Shown: positions 7,224 to 15,409, counted from the first letter of the stretch. The stretch is 33,176 nucleotides of DNA from Actinomycetota bacterium (GCA_016870675.1 VGAU01000001.1:1-33176); one strand, 5' to 3'. Numbers and translations are program-made. The notes: generated from the sequence alone by a model not told the origin.

Positions 7224-7359
7224 AAGATTTTTTCATCTTCGTTCAACTTTGCAGACTTACTATTATTTTCTGCAGTACATTCCAGCCAATCTGCAAATTA
7301 TAGTATCTTTTACTAATTTTATAGTCAAGCATCGAATTGCTGATTCCTTATTTTATTTC

Positions 7360-7387
7360 TTCAATTATTCTGTGTAAAGTATATAAT
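7360..7387 (+). promoter_or_regulatory. candidate promoter of the PLDc_N-ABC operon
   Basis: TTCAAT (7360-7365), a 16-base spacer and TATAAT (7382-7387) precede the GTG start at 7416 by about 28 bases. Outside the two promoters and the palindrome, the 7104-7415 spacer shows nothing else recognisable. Confidence 0.45.
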
Positions 7388-7415
7388 ATATAAAAATATA
7401 AATTTTAATAAGCGG

Positions 7416-7661
7416 GTGATTCACATAACTGTAATAGATATAAACTTCATTATAACAGAAATCTTAAGGCTTCTACCCTTCTTCATTCCAATTATAATAA
7501 TTCAGTATGGCCTGATGATATTTGCTCTGGTTCAGCTTTTTAGAAATGAGGCTGCCTATCTGCCAAAATGGGGATGGGCCTTGATTATTATCTTTTTCGG
7601 TATCATTGGTCCAGTTGTTTTCTTAATAGTAGGTAAAAAGAAAGAAATAGAAAATGATTAA
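7416..7661 (+). CDS. PLDc_N-domain small membrane protein (YxlE-like)
   Basis: The 81-residue protein has two predicted membrane helices, about 18-42 (LPFFIPIIIIQYGLMIFALV) and about 52-72 (WGWALIIIFFGIIGPVVFLI). The PKWGWALIIIFFGIIGP segment and the GKKK end are the usual marks of the PLDc_N (phospholipase D nuclease N-terminal) domain, which on its own has no catalytic residues. It overlaps the ABC ATPase gene by 8 bases, so the two are translationally coupled. The order PLDc_N protein, ABC ATPase, permease matches Bacillus yxlE-yxlF-yxlG, where YxlE acts with an anti-sigma system. No sigma-Y or YxlC/D homologue is visible here. The start is taken as GTG at 7416; no good ribosome-binding site supports it. 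Confidence 0.75.
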   Translation: MIHITVIDINFIITEILRLLPFFIPIIIIQYGLMIFALVQLFRNEAAYLPKWGWALIIIFFGIIGPVVFLIVGKKKEIEND

Positions 7662-8580
7662 GGTCGTTGGTTTAAAAAAAAGTTATGGCCGTCTGGAAGC
7701 ATTGAAATCTATCAGCTTTGAGGTTGAAAAAGGCTCAGTATTCGGGTTTATTGGACTAAATGGCGCTGGAAAAACCACCACGATGAATATCCTGACCGGT
7801 TTGATTAGATTTAATGGAGGTAAAATATTCATTAAAGGTAAGGATTTTTTAAAAAATAAGCAGGAACTGATAAGAACAATTGGATATCTGCCTGAGACCC
7901 CAACCTTTTATAATTATATGAATGCTTATGAGTATTTAAATTTCATTGCCAGAATTATAGGATGCGATTTAAAAAAAACTAGAAAAAGTGTTGGCAAACT
8001 TCTGGAAATGATTAAATTGACAAAACATGGAAAAAGACGCATTGGTGGATACTCACGGGGAATGAAACAAAGATTGGCGCTGGCAGTAGCATTTATGAAC
8101 AGTCCCGAAATTCTCTTTTTAGATGAGCCTGCATCTGCGCTTGATCCTGAAGGAAGAGTGGAAATGCTGGAGCTTATTGAAAGTCTTAAGGATGATAAAA
8201 TCACTATTTTTCTGTCCACACATATTTTAAATGACGCAGAGAGAGTATGTGACAAAATATGCATTATAGATGAGGGTAAAATACTTTTGACTAAAAATCT
8301 GTCCCAGTTATACGAAACCTATATACAGCCTATTTTTGATGTTGAGTTTGAAGAAGACCCTGAGGAGGCGGTCAATTCACTAAAAAAACTTAGCTGGATT
8401 GAAAGTATTAAAGAAAATGGCCGGAGAATAAGCATATATGTTAAAGACATAGATCACGCCAAAAAAGAAATATTAAAAGAGATTTCAAAACTTAATACCA
8501 ATGTTACCAGTTACCAGATCAGAAAAAGCACACTGGAAGATATTTTTATGAGAATGGTAAGTAAAAATGAGATCATTTAA
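7654..8580 (+). CDS. ABC transporter ATP-binding protein (YxlF/CcmA-like)
   Basis: ATPase subunit of an ABC-2-type exporter, peripheral on the cytoplasmic membrane. Motifs in order are Walker A GLNGAGKTT (34-42), Q-loop region GYLPETPTF (77-85), signature YSRGMKQR (133-140), Walker B ILFLDEPASALDP (153-165) and the switch His190 in STHILND. The SRGM form of the signature and a C-terminal extension of about 90 residues after the H-loop are typical of drug, antibiotic or lipid ABC-2 exporters. It overlaps the small PLDc_N gene by 8 bases and the permease by 14 bases, a tightly coupled operon. The substrate is unknown. Confidence 0.92.
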   Translation: MIKVVGLKKSYGRLEALKSISFEVEKGSVFGFIGLNGAGKTTTMNILTGLIRFNGGKIFIKGKDFLKNKQELIRTIGYLPETPTFYNYMNAYEYLNFIARIIGCDLKKTRKSVGKLLEMIKLTKHGKRRIGGYSRGMKQRLALAVAFMNSPEILFLDEPASALDPEGRVEMLELIESLKDDKITIFLSTHILNDAERVCDKICIIDEGKILLTKNLSQLYETYIQPIFDVEFEEDPEEAVNSLKKLSWIESIKENGRRISIYVKDIDHAKKEILKEISKLNTNVTSYQIRKSTLEDIFMRMVSKNEII

Positions 8581-9334
8581 AGCTTATTTTAAAAAAGAGA
8601 TATTGGAGTCTGTTAGAGGAAATAAATACCTGATTTTATTTGTAGGTACTATTTTCTGGGCTCTAATGGATCCATTGATGTTAAAGCTTTTACCTTTAAT
8701 TCTAAAAAATTATTTACCTGCTGACCTGATTGTTCTATTTTCCACTTTTAACCGCGATACAGCTTTCCAGACTTTTCTAAATGATTTATTTCAAATTGGA
8801 ACAATTATTATTGCATTAACCTTAATGGGACTTCTTTCCAATGAAGTTTCTTTAAAAAAATTAGTCTTTCCTTATTCCAGGGGAGCAAGCCCTGCAGGTG
8901 TTGTACTTGCAAAATATATCCACTATACGATTACAATTTCTCTTTTTATACTAATAGCCTTCCTGACTAATTATTTTTATATTAACAGGCTTTTCACCGG
9001 AGGGATGTTATCAATTGAAATTGCGCTAAAATCATCTCTTCTATATATCTTATATTATTCCGTATTGTTATCCATACTTTTATATTTTAGCAGCCTATTT
9101 AAAAGAGGTTTAATTGCCGGGATTTCAGTACTTGTTCTTGGATATAGTCTGAGCATTTTCAATCAGTTTGAGACTATAAGAGTATACCTCCCCAATTACC
9201 TGCTTTTTAAGGCAGCAGATATCGGGCATATTTTTGATAATTCCTTGATTCCCACTGTCATCATTTCATTCTGTATCATCATACTCCTGGTCTTCTTTTC
9301 AATCCTGCGTATGAAAAAAATTGATGTCGCCTGA
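8567..9334 (+). CDS. ABC-2-type transporter permease (YxlG-like)
   Basis: The 255-residue membrane protein has about six hydrophobic segments. The first follows the charged start (KKEILESVRGNKYLILFVGTI) and the last is near the C-terminus (TVIISFCIIILLVFFSILRM). The N-terminal pattern of an amphipathic stretch with KEIxExxRxxK before the first helix is typical of ABC-2 permeases. It starts 14 bases inside the ATPase gene and has no separate promoter, so it is the membrane partner of that ATPase. It is the last gene of the operon. A long inverted repeat at 9483-9545 follows. Confidence 0.85.
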   Translation: MRSFKAYFKKEILESVRGNKYLILFVGTIFWALMDPLMLKLLPLILKNYLPADLIVLFSTFNRDTAFQTFLNDLFQIGTIIIALTLMGLLSNEVSLKKLVFPYSRGASPAGVVLAKYIHYTITISLFILIAFLTNYFYINRLFTGGMLSIEIALKSSLLYILYYSVLLSILLYFSSLFKRGLIAGISVLVLGYSLSIFNQFETIRVYLPNYLLFKAADIGHIFDNSLIPTVIISFCIIILLVFFSILRMKKIDVA

Positions 9335-9482
9335 ATATCATAAATTGAAACGAAGCTGATAGATTTTATTATTAAATCAATAAGTTTTGGAGTAGGTAAA
9401 AGTTTAAAAGAAATCAACAATTGATTGGGACAGTTCCTTAATAACCTGACTTTCAAATATAAGTAGAATTTTAAATAATATT

Positions 9483-9545
9483 TAGCAGATAAAAGAAAAG
9501 GCTTCTACAACCAGAATAAAAACTTTGCCACTCTTTTATCTGCTA
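9483..9545. repeat. 13-bp perfect inverted repeat with a 37-base loop
   Basis: TAGCAGATAAAAG (9483-9495) is the exact reverse complement of CTTTTATCTGCTA (9533-9545). It sits between the convergent ABC permease and RRM gene. The arm contains AAAAG/CTTTT rather than a GC-rich stem plus U-tract, so it is not a classical intrinsic terminator. A large hairpin serving both strands, a small mobile-element relic or a structured RNA are possible. Confidence 0.7.
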
Positions 9546-9593
9546 TTGGATTAACCTATTGTTATACCGAATTTTGATTATTTCTTAATAATC

Positions 9594-9860
9594 TTAATAT
9601 CTTCGATATTCTCTTTTTGGTCTTTCTCTACGGGGGCGTGCTTCATCAACTTTTAAAGTGCGCCCCATAAAATCACTGCCGTCCAATTCTTCTTTTGCTT
9701 TTTCAGCTTCAGATGAATCAGACATTTCGACAAATCCAAATCCTTTGCCCGGGATTATGTCGATCTGGCTGACTTTACCATATTTAGAGAAGAGCTCTTC
9801 CAGTTGCTCATTAGTAGCAGAATAATCAAGATTCCCTACATATAGTTTGCTACCTTGCAT
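9594..9860 (-). CDS. RRM-type RNA-binding protein
   Basis: The 88-residue protein is a single RNA-recognition motif. RNP2 is KLYVGNL (5-11), RNP1 is KGFGFVEM (39-46), and GRTLKVDEARPR closes the fold. The basic tail RRERPKREYRRY probably adds RNA affinity. Small single-RRM proteins of this kind (Rbp/Rrm type) occur in cyanobacteria and many anaerobes, where several respond to cold. The specific RNA target is unknown. The start is fixed by AAAGGAGGTTAG about 7 bases before the ATG. The gene appears monocistronic. Confidence 0.93.
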   Translation of the reverse strand: MQGSKLYVGNLDYSATNEQLEELFSKYGKVSQIDIIPGKGFGFVEMSDSSEAEKAKEELDGSDFMGRTLKVDEARPRRERPKREYRRY

Positions 9861-10015
9861 TTTTTCTAACCTCCTTTTTCTTATTTCTTCAAGTCTAATA
9901 ACATTGCCTTTGGAGGTAGAAGCAAGATATTTGCTCTATCACTATGAAGGAACATTATTAAACATAAAAATATTAAGTATTATAACTTTTTTTATAAAAT
10001 ATAGCTAACGAAAGT

Positions 10016-10204
10016 TTAGATACGTAAGCATTTAAAATTTCGTGATAGATTTTCATTAAATCTCTTACCCCAGTAACTTTCCCATTCACCATTTATCTTA
10101 AGCAGTCTTAAGCTCCTGAGCCTCTTTACCAAAGGCAAGGCATATATTTTTCTTTAGATGCCAAAGGTCAAGCAGATAAATGGATGCTGGAAACATTTCC
10201 AACT
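10016..10204 (-). pseudogene. frameshifted transposase remnant
   Basis: Downstream of the nitroreductase stop, one minus-strand frame reads KLEMFPASIYLLDLWHLKKN, then ICLAFGKEAQELKTA, to a stop at 10100-10098. This resembles the LLDxxHLxKxIxxALG segment of UPF0236/ISLre2-type transposases. A second, overlapping frame reads LRLLKINGEWESYWGKRF, then NENLSRNFKCLRI, to a stop at 10018-10016. The two look like pieces of one coding sequence broken by an indel. No inverted ends or full-length copy are visible. The family call is from motif resemblance only. The 9861-10204 spacer otherwise holds the ribosome-binding site of the RRM gene and nothing else I recognise. Confidence 0.45.
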
Positions 10205-10990
10205 TCACTCTTCCGGGTATCCAATCGGGATTATATAAAGAGGTATATGATCCCGGGGTAAATCCAATAAATCCTGAATATAACTATCATCAAAAGCGCC
10301 TACAGGGACTGCTCCAAGGCCAAGCGCTACAGCCTGCAGCAGTATATTCTGGCATGAGTGTCCAGCTTCTAAATGTACATATCTTATACCCCTTTCCCCA
10401 TACTTTACTGTAGTTCTTTCGTAAACAGCAGTGATAATTATATTTACTGGAGCTTCTGCAACAAATCCCTGAAAGAGAGCACCTTGTATTAGATTTGGTC
10501 TTAAATCATCTGAACTTAATTTTATAATTTTATGACCATCCGGAATATAGTGAAATACACCATCACTTTTTAATAAAAATATTTCAAGGGGATAAAGCGC
10601 ACCTGCAGATGGAGATGTCCTATAACCGGTAGATTCCTGAGTAATTCCCTGAGCAGCCCAGAGGATCTGTGATATCTGATCAAGACTTAATTCTTTGGAA
10701 GAAAAACTCCTCACTGACCTTCTGCTATTCAAGGCTTCTTCCAGTGAGATATTACTTTTTAATTCAGGCTGTGGAAGCATAATTTCTTCCCCTTTCATAT
10801 TATTTTTTATTTCATCCTCTTCTTCTCCAGCAATGTCTTTTGACTTTTCTTTGATTGTATGAGTGATATAAGAGCTTACCTCGCGTAGTCCATTACAGGA
10901 TATTAATGAAATGAGTAAAGACACCAGGATTAAAAATGTAATCAGCATTTCAAAAGCTAAAGTCAAATTTTTAACTCTCTTATTTCTCAT
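10205..10990 (-). CDS. SagB-type nitroreductase-family lipoprotein
   Basis: FMN-dependent nitroreductase-fold oxidoreductase. After a basic start (MRNKRVK) comes a hydrophobic stretch (about 11-31) ending in lipobox LISC, with C32 as the likely lipidated residue, so the enzyme should be membrane-anchored outside the cytoplasm. A linker (about 33-80) leads to the SagB/NADH-oxidase domain. Marks of that domain are SRRSVRSFSSKELSLDQISQ, then PSAGALYPLEIF, and the C-terminal LGLGAVPVGAFDD. SagB proteins oxidise azolines in peptide toxins. No cyclodehydratase or precursor gene is present here, so a solitary reductase role is more likely. AAGGAG lies 5 bases before the ATG. Confidence 0.82.
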   Translation of the reverse strand: MRNKRVKNLTLAFEMLITFLILVSLLISLISCNGLREVSSYITHTIKEKSKDIAGEEEDEIKNNMKGEEIMLPQPELKSNISLEEALNSRRSVRSFSSKELSLDQISQILWAAQGITQESTGYRTSPSAGALYPLEIFLLKSDGVFHYIPDGHKIIKLSSDDLRPNLIQGALFQGFVAEAPVNIIITAVYERTTVKYGERGIRYVHLEAGHSCQNILLQAVALGLGAVPVGAFDDSYIQDLLDLPRDHIPLYIIPIGYPEE

Positions 10991-11281
10991 AAACTCCTTA
11001 TTAAATATTATACATCAATTGTCCCAAATTATAAGAAGGCAGTATTCTATTCTACCAGAACTATCAGGATAATTTTTTTATAGAATTAAAAACAATATAA
11101 ATCCTTTTATAATACTTATCTAATTTATTACCTTCAATTGATTCAAGAATAGGATGTGCCCCAATCCTGGTACCTAAAATAAGAAAAATTTTATTTCAAT
11201 AAATGCTCACTTCTAAGCTAAAATAAAGTAAACAATATTGTAAAGTTATGTTATATTATATAAATTATAAAATTTTTTTTA

Positions 11282-11923
11282 ATGCTTATGGGAAGCCTGG
11301 AACTTTTTAGAAATATAGGACTGGTAATAACCTGTTATTTCATAGGCGCAATACCTTTTTGCAATATTATTGCAAAAATCCATAGCAATAAGGATTTAAG
11401 AAAAATTGGAGACAGAAATCCAGGTGGATGGAACTTAGTATTTAACGTATCAAAATTTTGGGGATCTTTAGGTATAATCTTAGATGTTCTTAAAGGTTTT
11501 CTACCATATTTTTTAGTTTTAAGAATCACAGGTATAGAAATCGTGGCAATACTTGCCGGGTGTGCTGCCGTAGCCGGTCATAATTATTCTGCATACCTAA
11601 AATTTTCAGGCGGTAGAGGAATTGCAACTACACTGGGATTTCTTCTTGCTATTAATCCCCTGACCATTATAGCTTTTGGAATAGGTATGCTTTCAGCATT
11701 ATTTTCAATTAAAAATATGATCTGGGGAGTAATATCAGGAATTGTTGCATCAAGTATCTTTTTATGGCTCTTTAAAAGTTCGCCAATTTATTTAATCTTA
11801 GGAATTTTACTCATAATAATTATTATTCCCAAATACATTAACCGTTCAATAACAATACCCCATAATTTTAAATTTAGAAAAGAGAAAAGTTTAAAAGATT
11901 TATTTACACCAACTATTAGATAA
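11282..11923 (+). CDS. PlsY-family glycerol-3-phosphate acyltransferase, divergent
   Basis: Membrane acyltransferase expected to use acyl-phosphate to make lysophosphatidic acid. The 213-residue protein has about five membrane segments. The GHNYSAYLKFSGGRGIAT motif (about 96-113) matches PlsY motif 2 (GHxxxxFxxFxGGKGxAT). Motif 1 is unusual: DLRKIGDRNPGGWNLVF replaces the canonical GSGNxGATN. This marks a divergent branch seen in some uncultured bacteria and archaea, and activity should not be assumed identical. The ATG at 11282 has no clear ribosome-binding site; an ATG two codons later is an alternative. Its stop codon (11921-11923) abuts the stop of the convergent glycosyltransferase. Confidence 0.75.
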   Translation: MLMGSLELFRNIGLVITCYFIGAIPFCNIIAKIHSNKDLRKIGDRNPGGWNLVFNVSKFWGSLGIILDVLKGFLPYFLVLRITGIEIVAILAGCAAVAGHNYSAYLKFSGGRGIATTLGFLLAINPLTIIAFGIGMLSALFSIKNMIWGVISGIVASSIFLWLFKSSPIYLILGILLIIIIIPKYINRSITIPHNFKFRKEKSLKDLFTPTIR

Positions 11924-13117
11924 CTACTTATAATTATCGCTTACCAGTCTTAATTCATCTTCTTCCCTGACATCATATATTCTACCTTTCCAGTTTACAC
12001 CCATTCCAATTTTAGTATTGAAGATTGAATTTATGGCTATATATATAAGGTATACCATGGAAATAGGATGTAATATTATATCAACAGCTTTGCATTTGAA
12101 CCTTATAGAAAAAATTATTTTAGGAATTAAAATAATGATTATCTGAAGAATAATAAGATTTATTAATATAGCTGGCCAGTCAAAAAGAATTCCAACAGGA
12201 AGCATTATGAAAGGAAATAAAAATATTGCAGATATCAAAATAATAGCTATCGTTATTATATAAATATTATAATCAAAAGCAGCAAATATAGTTCTGGAAT
12301 GGCCTCTCACTACTTCCCTAAAATTCTTATACATCCGGCAATATAAGCTACTTCTGCCGTCAAAAATCATGAATTTATATCCGCATCTTTTTACCTGTTT
12401 CGATAGCATTATATCTTCAATGACTTTACTTTTTATAGATTTATGTCCCCCAATCTTTTTGTATACCTCTCTCTTAAATAGCATAAACTGGCCTATTGCG
12501 GTACAAAATAATACACTTTTAGACTTTCTTATAAGATAAAGTGGTACAAAACTTAAAATCATATATTTCCCAAATGGTACTATCATTCTCTCATGCAATG
12601 TAACCGTTATCTGTTTTGCAAACACCGACAGCGCATCCAGATTATATCTTAGGAGGCAGGCAACTGAGCTGGATATAGAATTTGGAAAGTGAAGGGTATC
12701 TGCATCAGTAAATATAAAATAATTTCCGTTTGCATATTTTGACAGCTGCCAGCAGGCATAGGATTTACCCAGCCATCCTTTTTTAAGCGGTTCTCCACTG
12801 TATAGTTTTATCCTTGGATCTTTTTGGGAAAGCTCTAATACTATCCTTGCGGTATCGTCTGTGGAGTTATCATCAAGTACAAGTATTTCTATATTTTCGT
12901 AATCCTGTTTTGTAAGGGATATAATACACCTTTTTATGTTTTCTTCTTCATTTCTTGCCGGAATGAGTACAGACATAAGCGGATTTTGAGCCAGTATGTT
13001 TTCGGGCAGCTTAAATCTGGATGTATCCTTAAACAGGATATTGTTTATTAAAAAGTTTACGAGTACGAACAGAAGAATTGCGGTGATTATATACTGGTAT
13101 AATAAAAGTATATCCAT
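11924..13117 (-). CDS. membrane family 2 glycosyltransferase (CrtQ/hopene-associated type)
   Basis: The 397-residue protein has an N-terminal membrane anchor (about 3-30). A GT-A domain follows, beginning MSVLIPARNEEENIKRCI, with VLDDNSTDDT and the metal-binding FTDADT. An acceptor-region motif GHKSIKSKVIEDIML comes next, and four hydrophobic segments follow at about 280-375. The layout resembles carotenoid or hopanoid-associated GT2 enzymes (CrtQ-like), which glycosylate lipid carriers at the membrane. The sugar and acceptor are unknown. It is convergent with plsY with no intergenic bases. No Shine-Dalgarno precedes the ATG. Confidence 0.88.
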   Translation of the reverse strand: MDILLLYQYIITAILLFVLVNFLINNILFKDTSRFKLPENILAQNPLMSVLIPARNEEENIKRCIISLTKQDYENIEILVLDDNSTDDTARIVLELSQKDPRIKLYSGEPLKKGWLGKSYACWQLSKYANGNYFIFTDADTLHFPNSISSSVACLLRYNLDALSVFAKQITVTLHERMIVPFGKYMILSFVPLYLIRKSKSVLFCTAIGQFMLFKREVYKKIGGHKSIKSKVIEDIMLSKQVKRCGYKFMIFDGRSSLYCRMYKNFREVVRGHSRTIFAAFDYNIYIITIAIILISAIFLFPFIMLPVGILFDWPAILINLIILQIIIILIPKIIFSIRFKCKAVDIILHPISMVYLIYIAINSIFNTKIGMGVNWKGRIYDVREEDELRLVSDNYK

Positions 13118-13165
13118 ATTTTTAATTTAAAAAAGTAGTTGCAATTATTATACCACAACTAAAAC

Positions 13166-13894
13166 TCATAAGACCATTTTCATTAAGGTTTTGGCATTCT
13201 CTAATGCATAACCCTCTGCATCATTGTTAAAATAGACGTAATTTTCAATATTTTTTTTCAAATTTTTTTTAATTAGTACCGCAATTTTTTTAAGTTCATT
13301 CTCTGAATAACTAGAACAGTAGAGACCTTTAGGACCATGCATTCTTATATAACAAAAATCTCCTGTAATTTTTTCCCTGTAAGGAAATTTAGGAGAACTT
13401 GAAATTACAACAGCACATTTAAACTCTTCCAGTAAATTATATATATCTTTTATAAACCAGCTACTCTCTCTGAATTCAAAGGCAAATCTATTATCTTTTG
13501 GGAGTATTTCTAAAAAATTTTTAAGCCTGGATTTGTCTTCCTTTAAATTGGGAGGCAGCTGAAATAAAAATGGTCCCAATTTTTCCCCAAGCCCTTTTGC
13601 TGCTGTAAGTAGTTTGTCAAGTGCTTCCCTGCAGCTTATAAGTCTTTTAATATGAGTTATATATCTGGAAACCTTTACCGAAAAAAGAAAATCCCCGGAT
13701 GTATTTTTTCCCCAGTTGACAAAAGTCTTGAGTTCAGGCAAATGATAAAAACTGCTGTTTATTTCTACTGTGCTAAACTCTTTGGAATAATAATCCAGCC
13801 ACCGGTTTTTCTTCAAATCTTCAGGATAAAATCTTCCAGCCCAGTGATTATAACTCCACCCGGAAGTGCCTATGTGGATTAAAGAATCATCCAT
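13166..13894 (-). CDS. DUF72 (YecE-like) TIM-barrel protein
   Basis: The 242-residue protein opens with HIGTSGWSYNHWAGRFYP, the hallmark of the DUF72/YecE family. It continues with EINSSFYHLP, FLFQLPPN, AFEFRESSW and a C-terminal NNDAEGYALENA, all regularly conserved. The family forms a TIM-barrel-like fold related to xylose isomerase-type enzymes; its biochemical role is unsettled. I take the ATG at 13894; an in-frame TTG at 13924 would add ten residues (MDFYFFNYLI). Neither has a ribosome-binding site. It is 48 bases upstream of the glycosyltransferase on the same strand, so the two may be co-transcribed. Confidence 0.9.
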   Translation of the reverse strand: MDDSLIHIGTSGWSYNHWAGRFYPEDLKKNRWLDYYSKEFSTVEINSSFYHLPELKTFVNWGKNTSGDFLFSVKVSRYITHIKRLISCREALDKLLTAAKGLGEKLGPFLFQLPPNLKEDKSRLKNFLEILPKDNRFAFEFRESSWFIKDIYNLLEEFKCAVVISSSPKFPYREKITGDFCYIRMHGPKGLYCSSYSENELKKIAVLIKKNLKKNIENYVYFNNDAEGYALENAKTLMKMVL

Positions 13895-14083
13895 TATAAG
13901 GTAATTAAAAAAATAAAAATCCAATTAAATGAGAGAATCAATAAATATGATAACCTAATCCGGGGAAAATTTATATCTAAAAAATAATAATGGAGAAAGT
14001 AATGCCGATATATAACTATTACCTATATATTGCCTATAAAACGTATTTTGTATTTTAAATTTTTACTTATTTCTTAATAGATT

Positions 14084-15076
14084 CTATTTATATATTTTTT
14101 TCATCTCTTCAAGAGTCATTGGCTTATAATCCCCTGCATGACCGGCAGTTCCGAAATCAATCATCTTTCCCTTAACCATCTGGTACACTGCTTCTCTTGC
14201 AGCTCCAAAATATGTCCTGGGATCAAAAGCACTCAGATTCTCGCCAAGATATTTCCTGATGGCACCTGTCATTGCCAGTCTTCCGTCAGTATCCACATTT
14301 ATTTTCCTGATTCCCCTTTTTATGGCTTCCTTGATGCTCTCCATGGGAACACCCATTGTCTTTTCCAGTCTGCCGCCATATTTATTTATAATCTCAATTA
14401 GTTCCTGCGGCACTGAAGATGAGCCATGCATAACAAGAGGAACCCCTGGAATTTTTTCGACAACCTTGTTTATTATATCCATGGCAAGAGTTGGTTTTGC
14501 CTTAAATTTATATGCTCCATGGCTGGTCCCAATGGCAAGGGCAAGCGCATCTACGCCTGTACGCTTTATAAACTTAACTGCCTCATCCGGGTCAGTTAGC
14601 ATCACTTTTTCGGAGCCGACACCATCTTCTATCCCACCAAGTGTCCCCAGCTCACCTTCAACAGACACACCAAACTCATGCGCGTAATCAACAACTTCTT
14701 TTGTTACCCTAACATTTCCTTCAAAAGTTGTAGGAGTCTTGGAATCTTCCTTAAGCGAGCCATCAATCATAACTGATGTAAAGCCCAGTTCTATAGCCTC
14801 CTTACAGGTCTCCAGGCTGTTTCCATGGTCAAGATGGAGTACAATAGGAATATCAGGATTATCCTCAACAGCAGCGGCAGCAAGATATTTTATATAAGCC
14901 ATATTTGTATATTTTAGCGCTCCCCTGCTTGCCTGAATAATCACCGGTGATCTGGTTTCACTTGCAGCTCTCATTATCCCCTGGATCTGTTCCATATTAT
15001 TGACGTTATAAGCTCCCACTCCGTAATTCCCTTTTATGGCTTCATCTAACACCTGTTTCATTGGTACTAGCGGCAT
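14084..15076 (-). CDS. fba: class II fructose-1,6-bisphosphate aldolase
   Basis: Zinc-dependent aldol cleavage or synthesis of fructose-1,6-bisphosphate with DHAP and GAP, for glycolysis and gluconeogenesis. The catalytic Asp83 and zinc-ligand His84 are in HLDHG (81-85). VEGELG (139-144) supplies the glutamate. H186 (TSHGAY) and H217 (MHGSSS) complete the zinc site. NVDTDGRLA (260-268) binds the phosphate. At 330 residues it is full length for the subtype with the GGIEDGVG insertion. The start is fixed by AAGGAGG 6 bases before the ATG. It is transcribed alone from an extended -10 promoter. Confidence 0.96.
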   Translation of the reverse strand: MPLVPMKQVLDEAIKGNYGVGAYNVNNMEQIQGIMRAASETRSPVIIQASRGALKYTNMAYIKYLAAAAVEDNPDIPIVLHLDHGNSLETCKEAIELGFTSVMIDGSLKEDSKTPTTFEGNVRVTKEVVDYAHEFGVSVEGELGTLGGIEDGVGSEKVMLTDPDEAVKFIKRTGVDALALAIGTSHGAYKFKAKPTLAMDIINKVVEKIPGVPLVMHGSSSVPQELIEIINKYGGRLEKTMGVPMESIKEAIKRGIRKINVDTDGRLAMTGAIRKYLGENLSAFDPRTYFGAAREAVYQMVKGKMIDFGTAGHAGDYKPMTLEEMKKIYK

Positions 15077-15147
15077 CGGTCCTCCTTGTAAATATATTTT
15101 TAAAAATCTTTATTATTAATAAGATATACCAGAATAAAATTTTAATA

Positions 15148-15156
15148 ATTATACCA
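15148..15156 (-). promoter_or_regulatory. extended -10 promoter of fba
   Basis: The minus strand reads TG-G-TATAAT (15156-15148), a perfect extended -10. Transcription would begin near 15141, giving a leader of about 65 bases before fba. No good -35 is seen, which extended -10 promoters can tolerate. Confidence 0.55.
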
Positions 15157-15294
15157 TTTAGAAATTTAATTTCTATAAGATTATCTCCCCATCTTCTGAT
15201 ATAAATTCCAGGACTTAAGAAATTTATTATATTATATATAATTCTAAAATTGAATAAGGGTTATATTTCATAAAGATAATAATTCTTTGAACTA

Positions 15295-15323
15295 TTTACA
15301 AAAGATTGCAATATAGATAAAAT
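15295..15323 (+). promoter_or_regulatory. promoter of tRNA-Glu
   Basis: TTTACA (15295-15300), a 17-base spacer and TAAAAT (15318-15323) lie 10 bases before the tRNA 5' end, the expected position for a tRNA promoter. Confidence 0.7.
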
Positions 15324-15333
15324 TCTATCCTGT

Positions 15334-15409
15334 GGCGCATTCGTCTAGTGGCCCAGGACATGGCCCTCTCACGGCTAAAACAGGGGTTCAAGTCCCCTAT
15401 GCGCTACCA
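15334..15409 (+). tRNA. tRNA-Glu (anticodon CTC)
   Basis: The acceptor GGCGCAT pairs with ATGCGCT (first pair G-T). The D-arm is GTCT...AGGAC. The anticodon stem TGGCC/GGCTA encloses loop CTCTCAC, giving anticodon CTC (decodes GAG). The T-stem AGGGG/CCCCT flanks loop TTCAAGT, and CCA is encoded at 15407-15409. The gene closely resembles bacterial tRNA-Glu. Confidence 0.95.

Noticed and set aside
9425..9445. GGGACAGTTCC motif and a TTGTCCCAA near 11027 as ends of one mobile element
   Set aside because: The two share only a short TTGGGACA core and flank intact housekeeping-type genes; too weak to call.
14259..14687. 142-codon plus-strand frame inside fba
   Set aside because: The aldolase metal-site motifs lie on the minus strand; the antisense frame has no ribosome-binding site.
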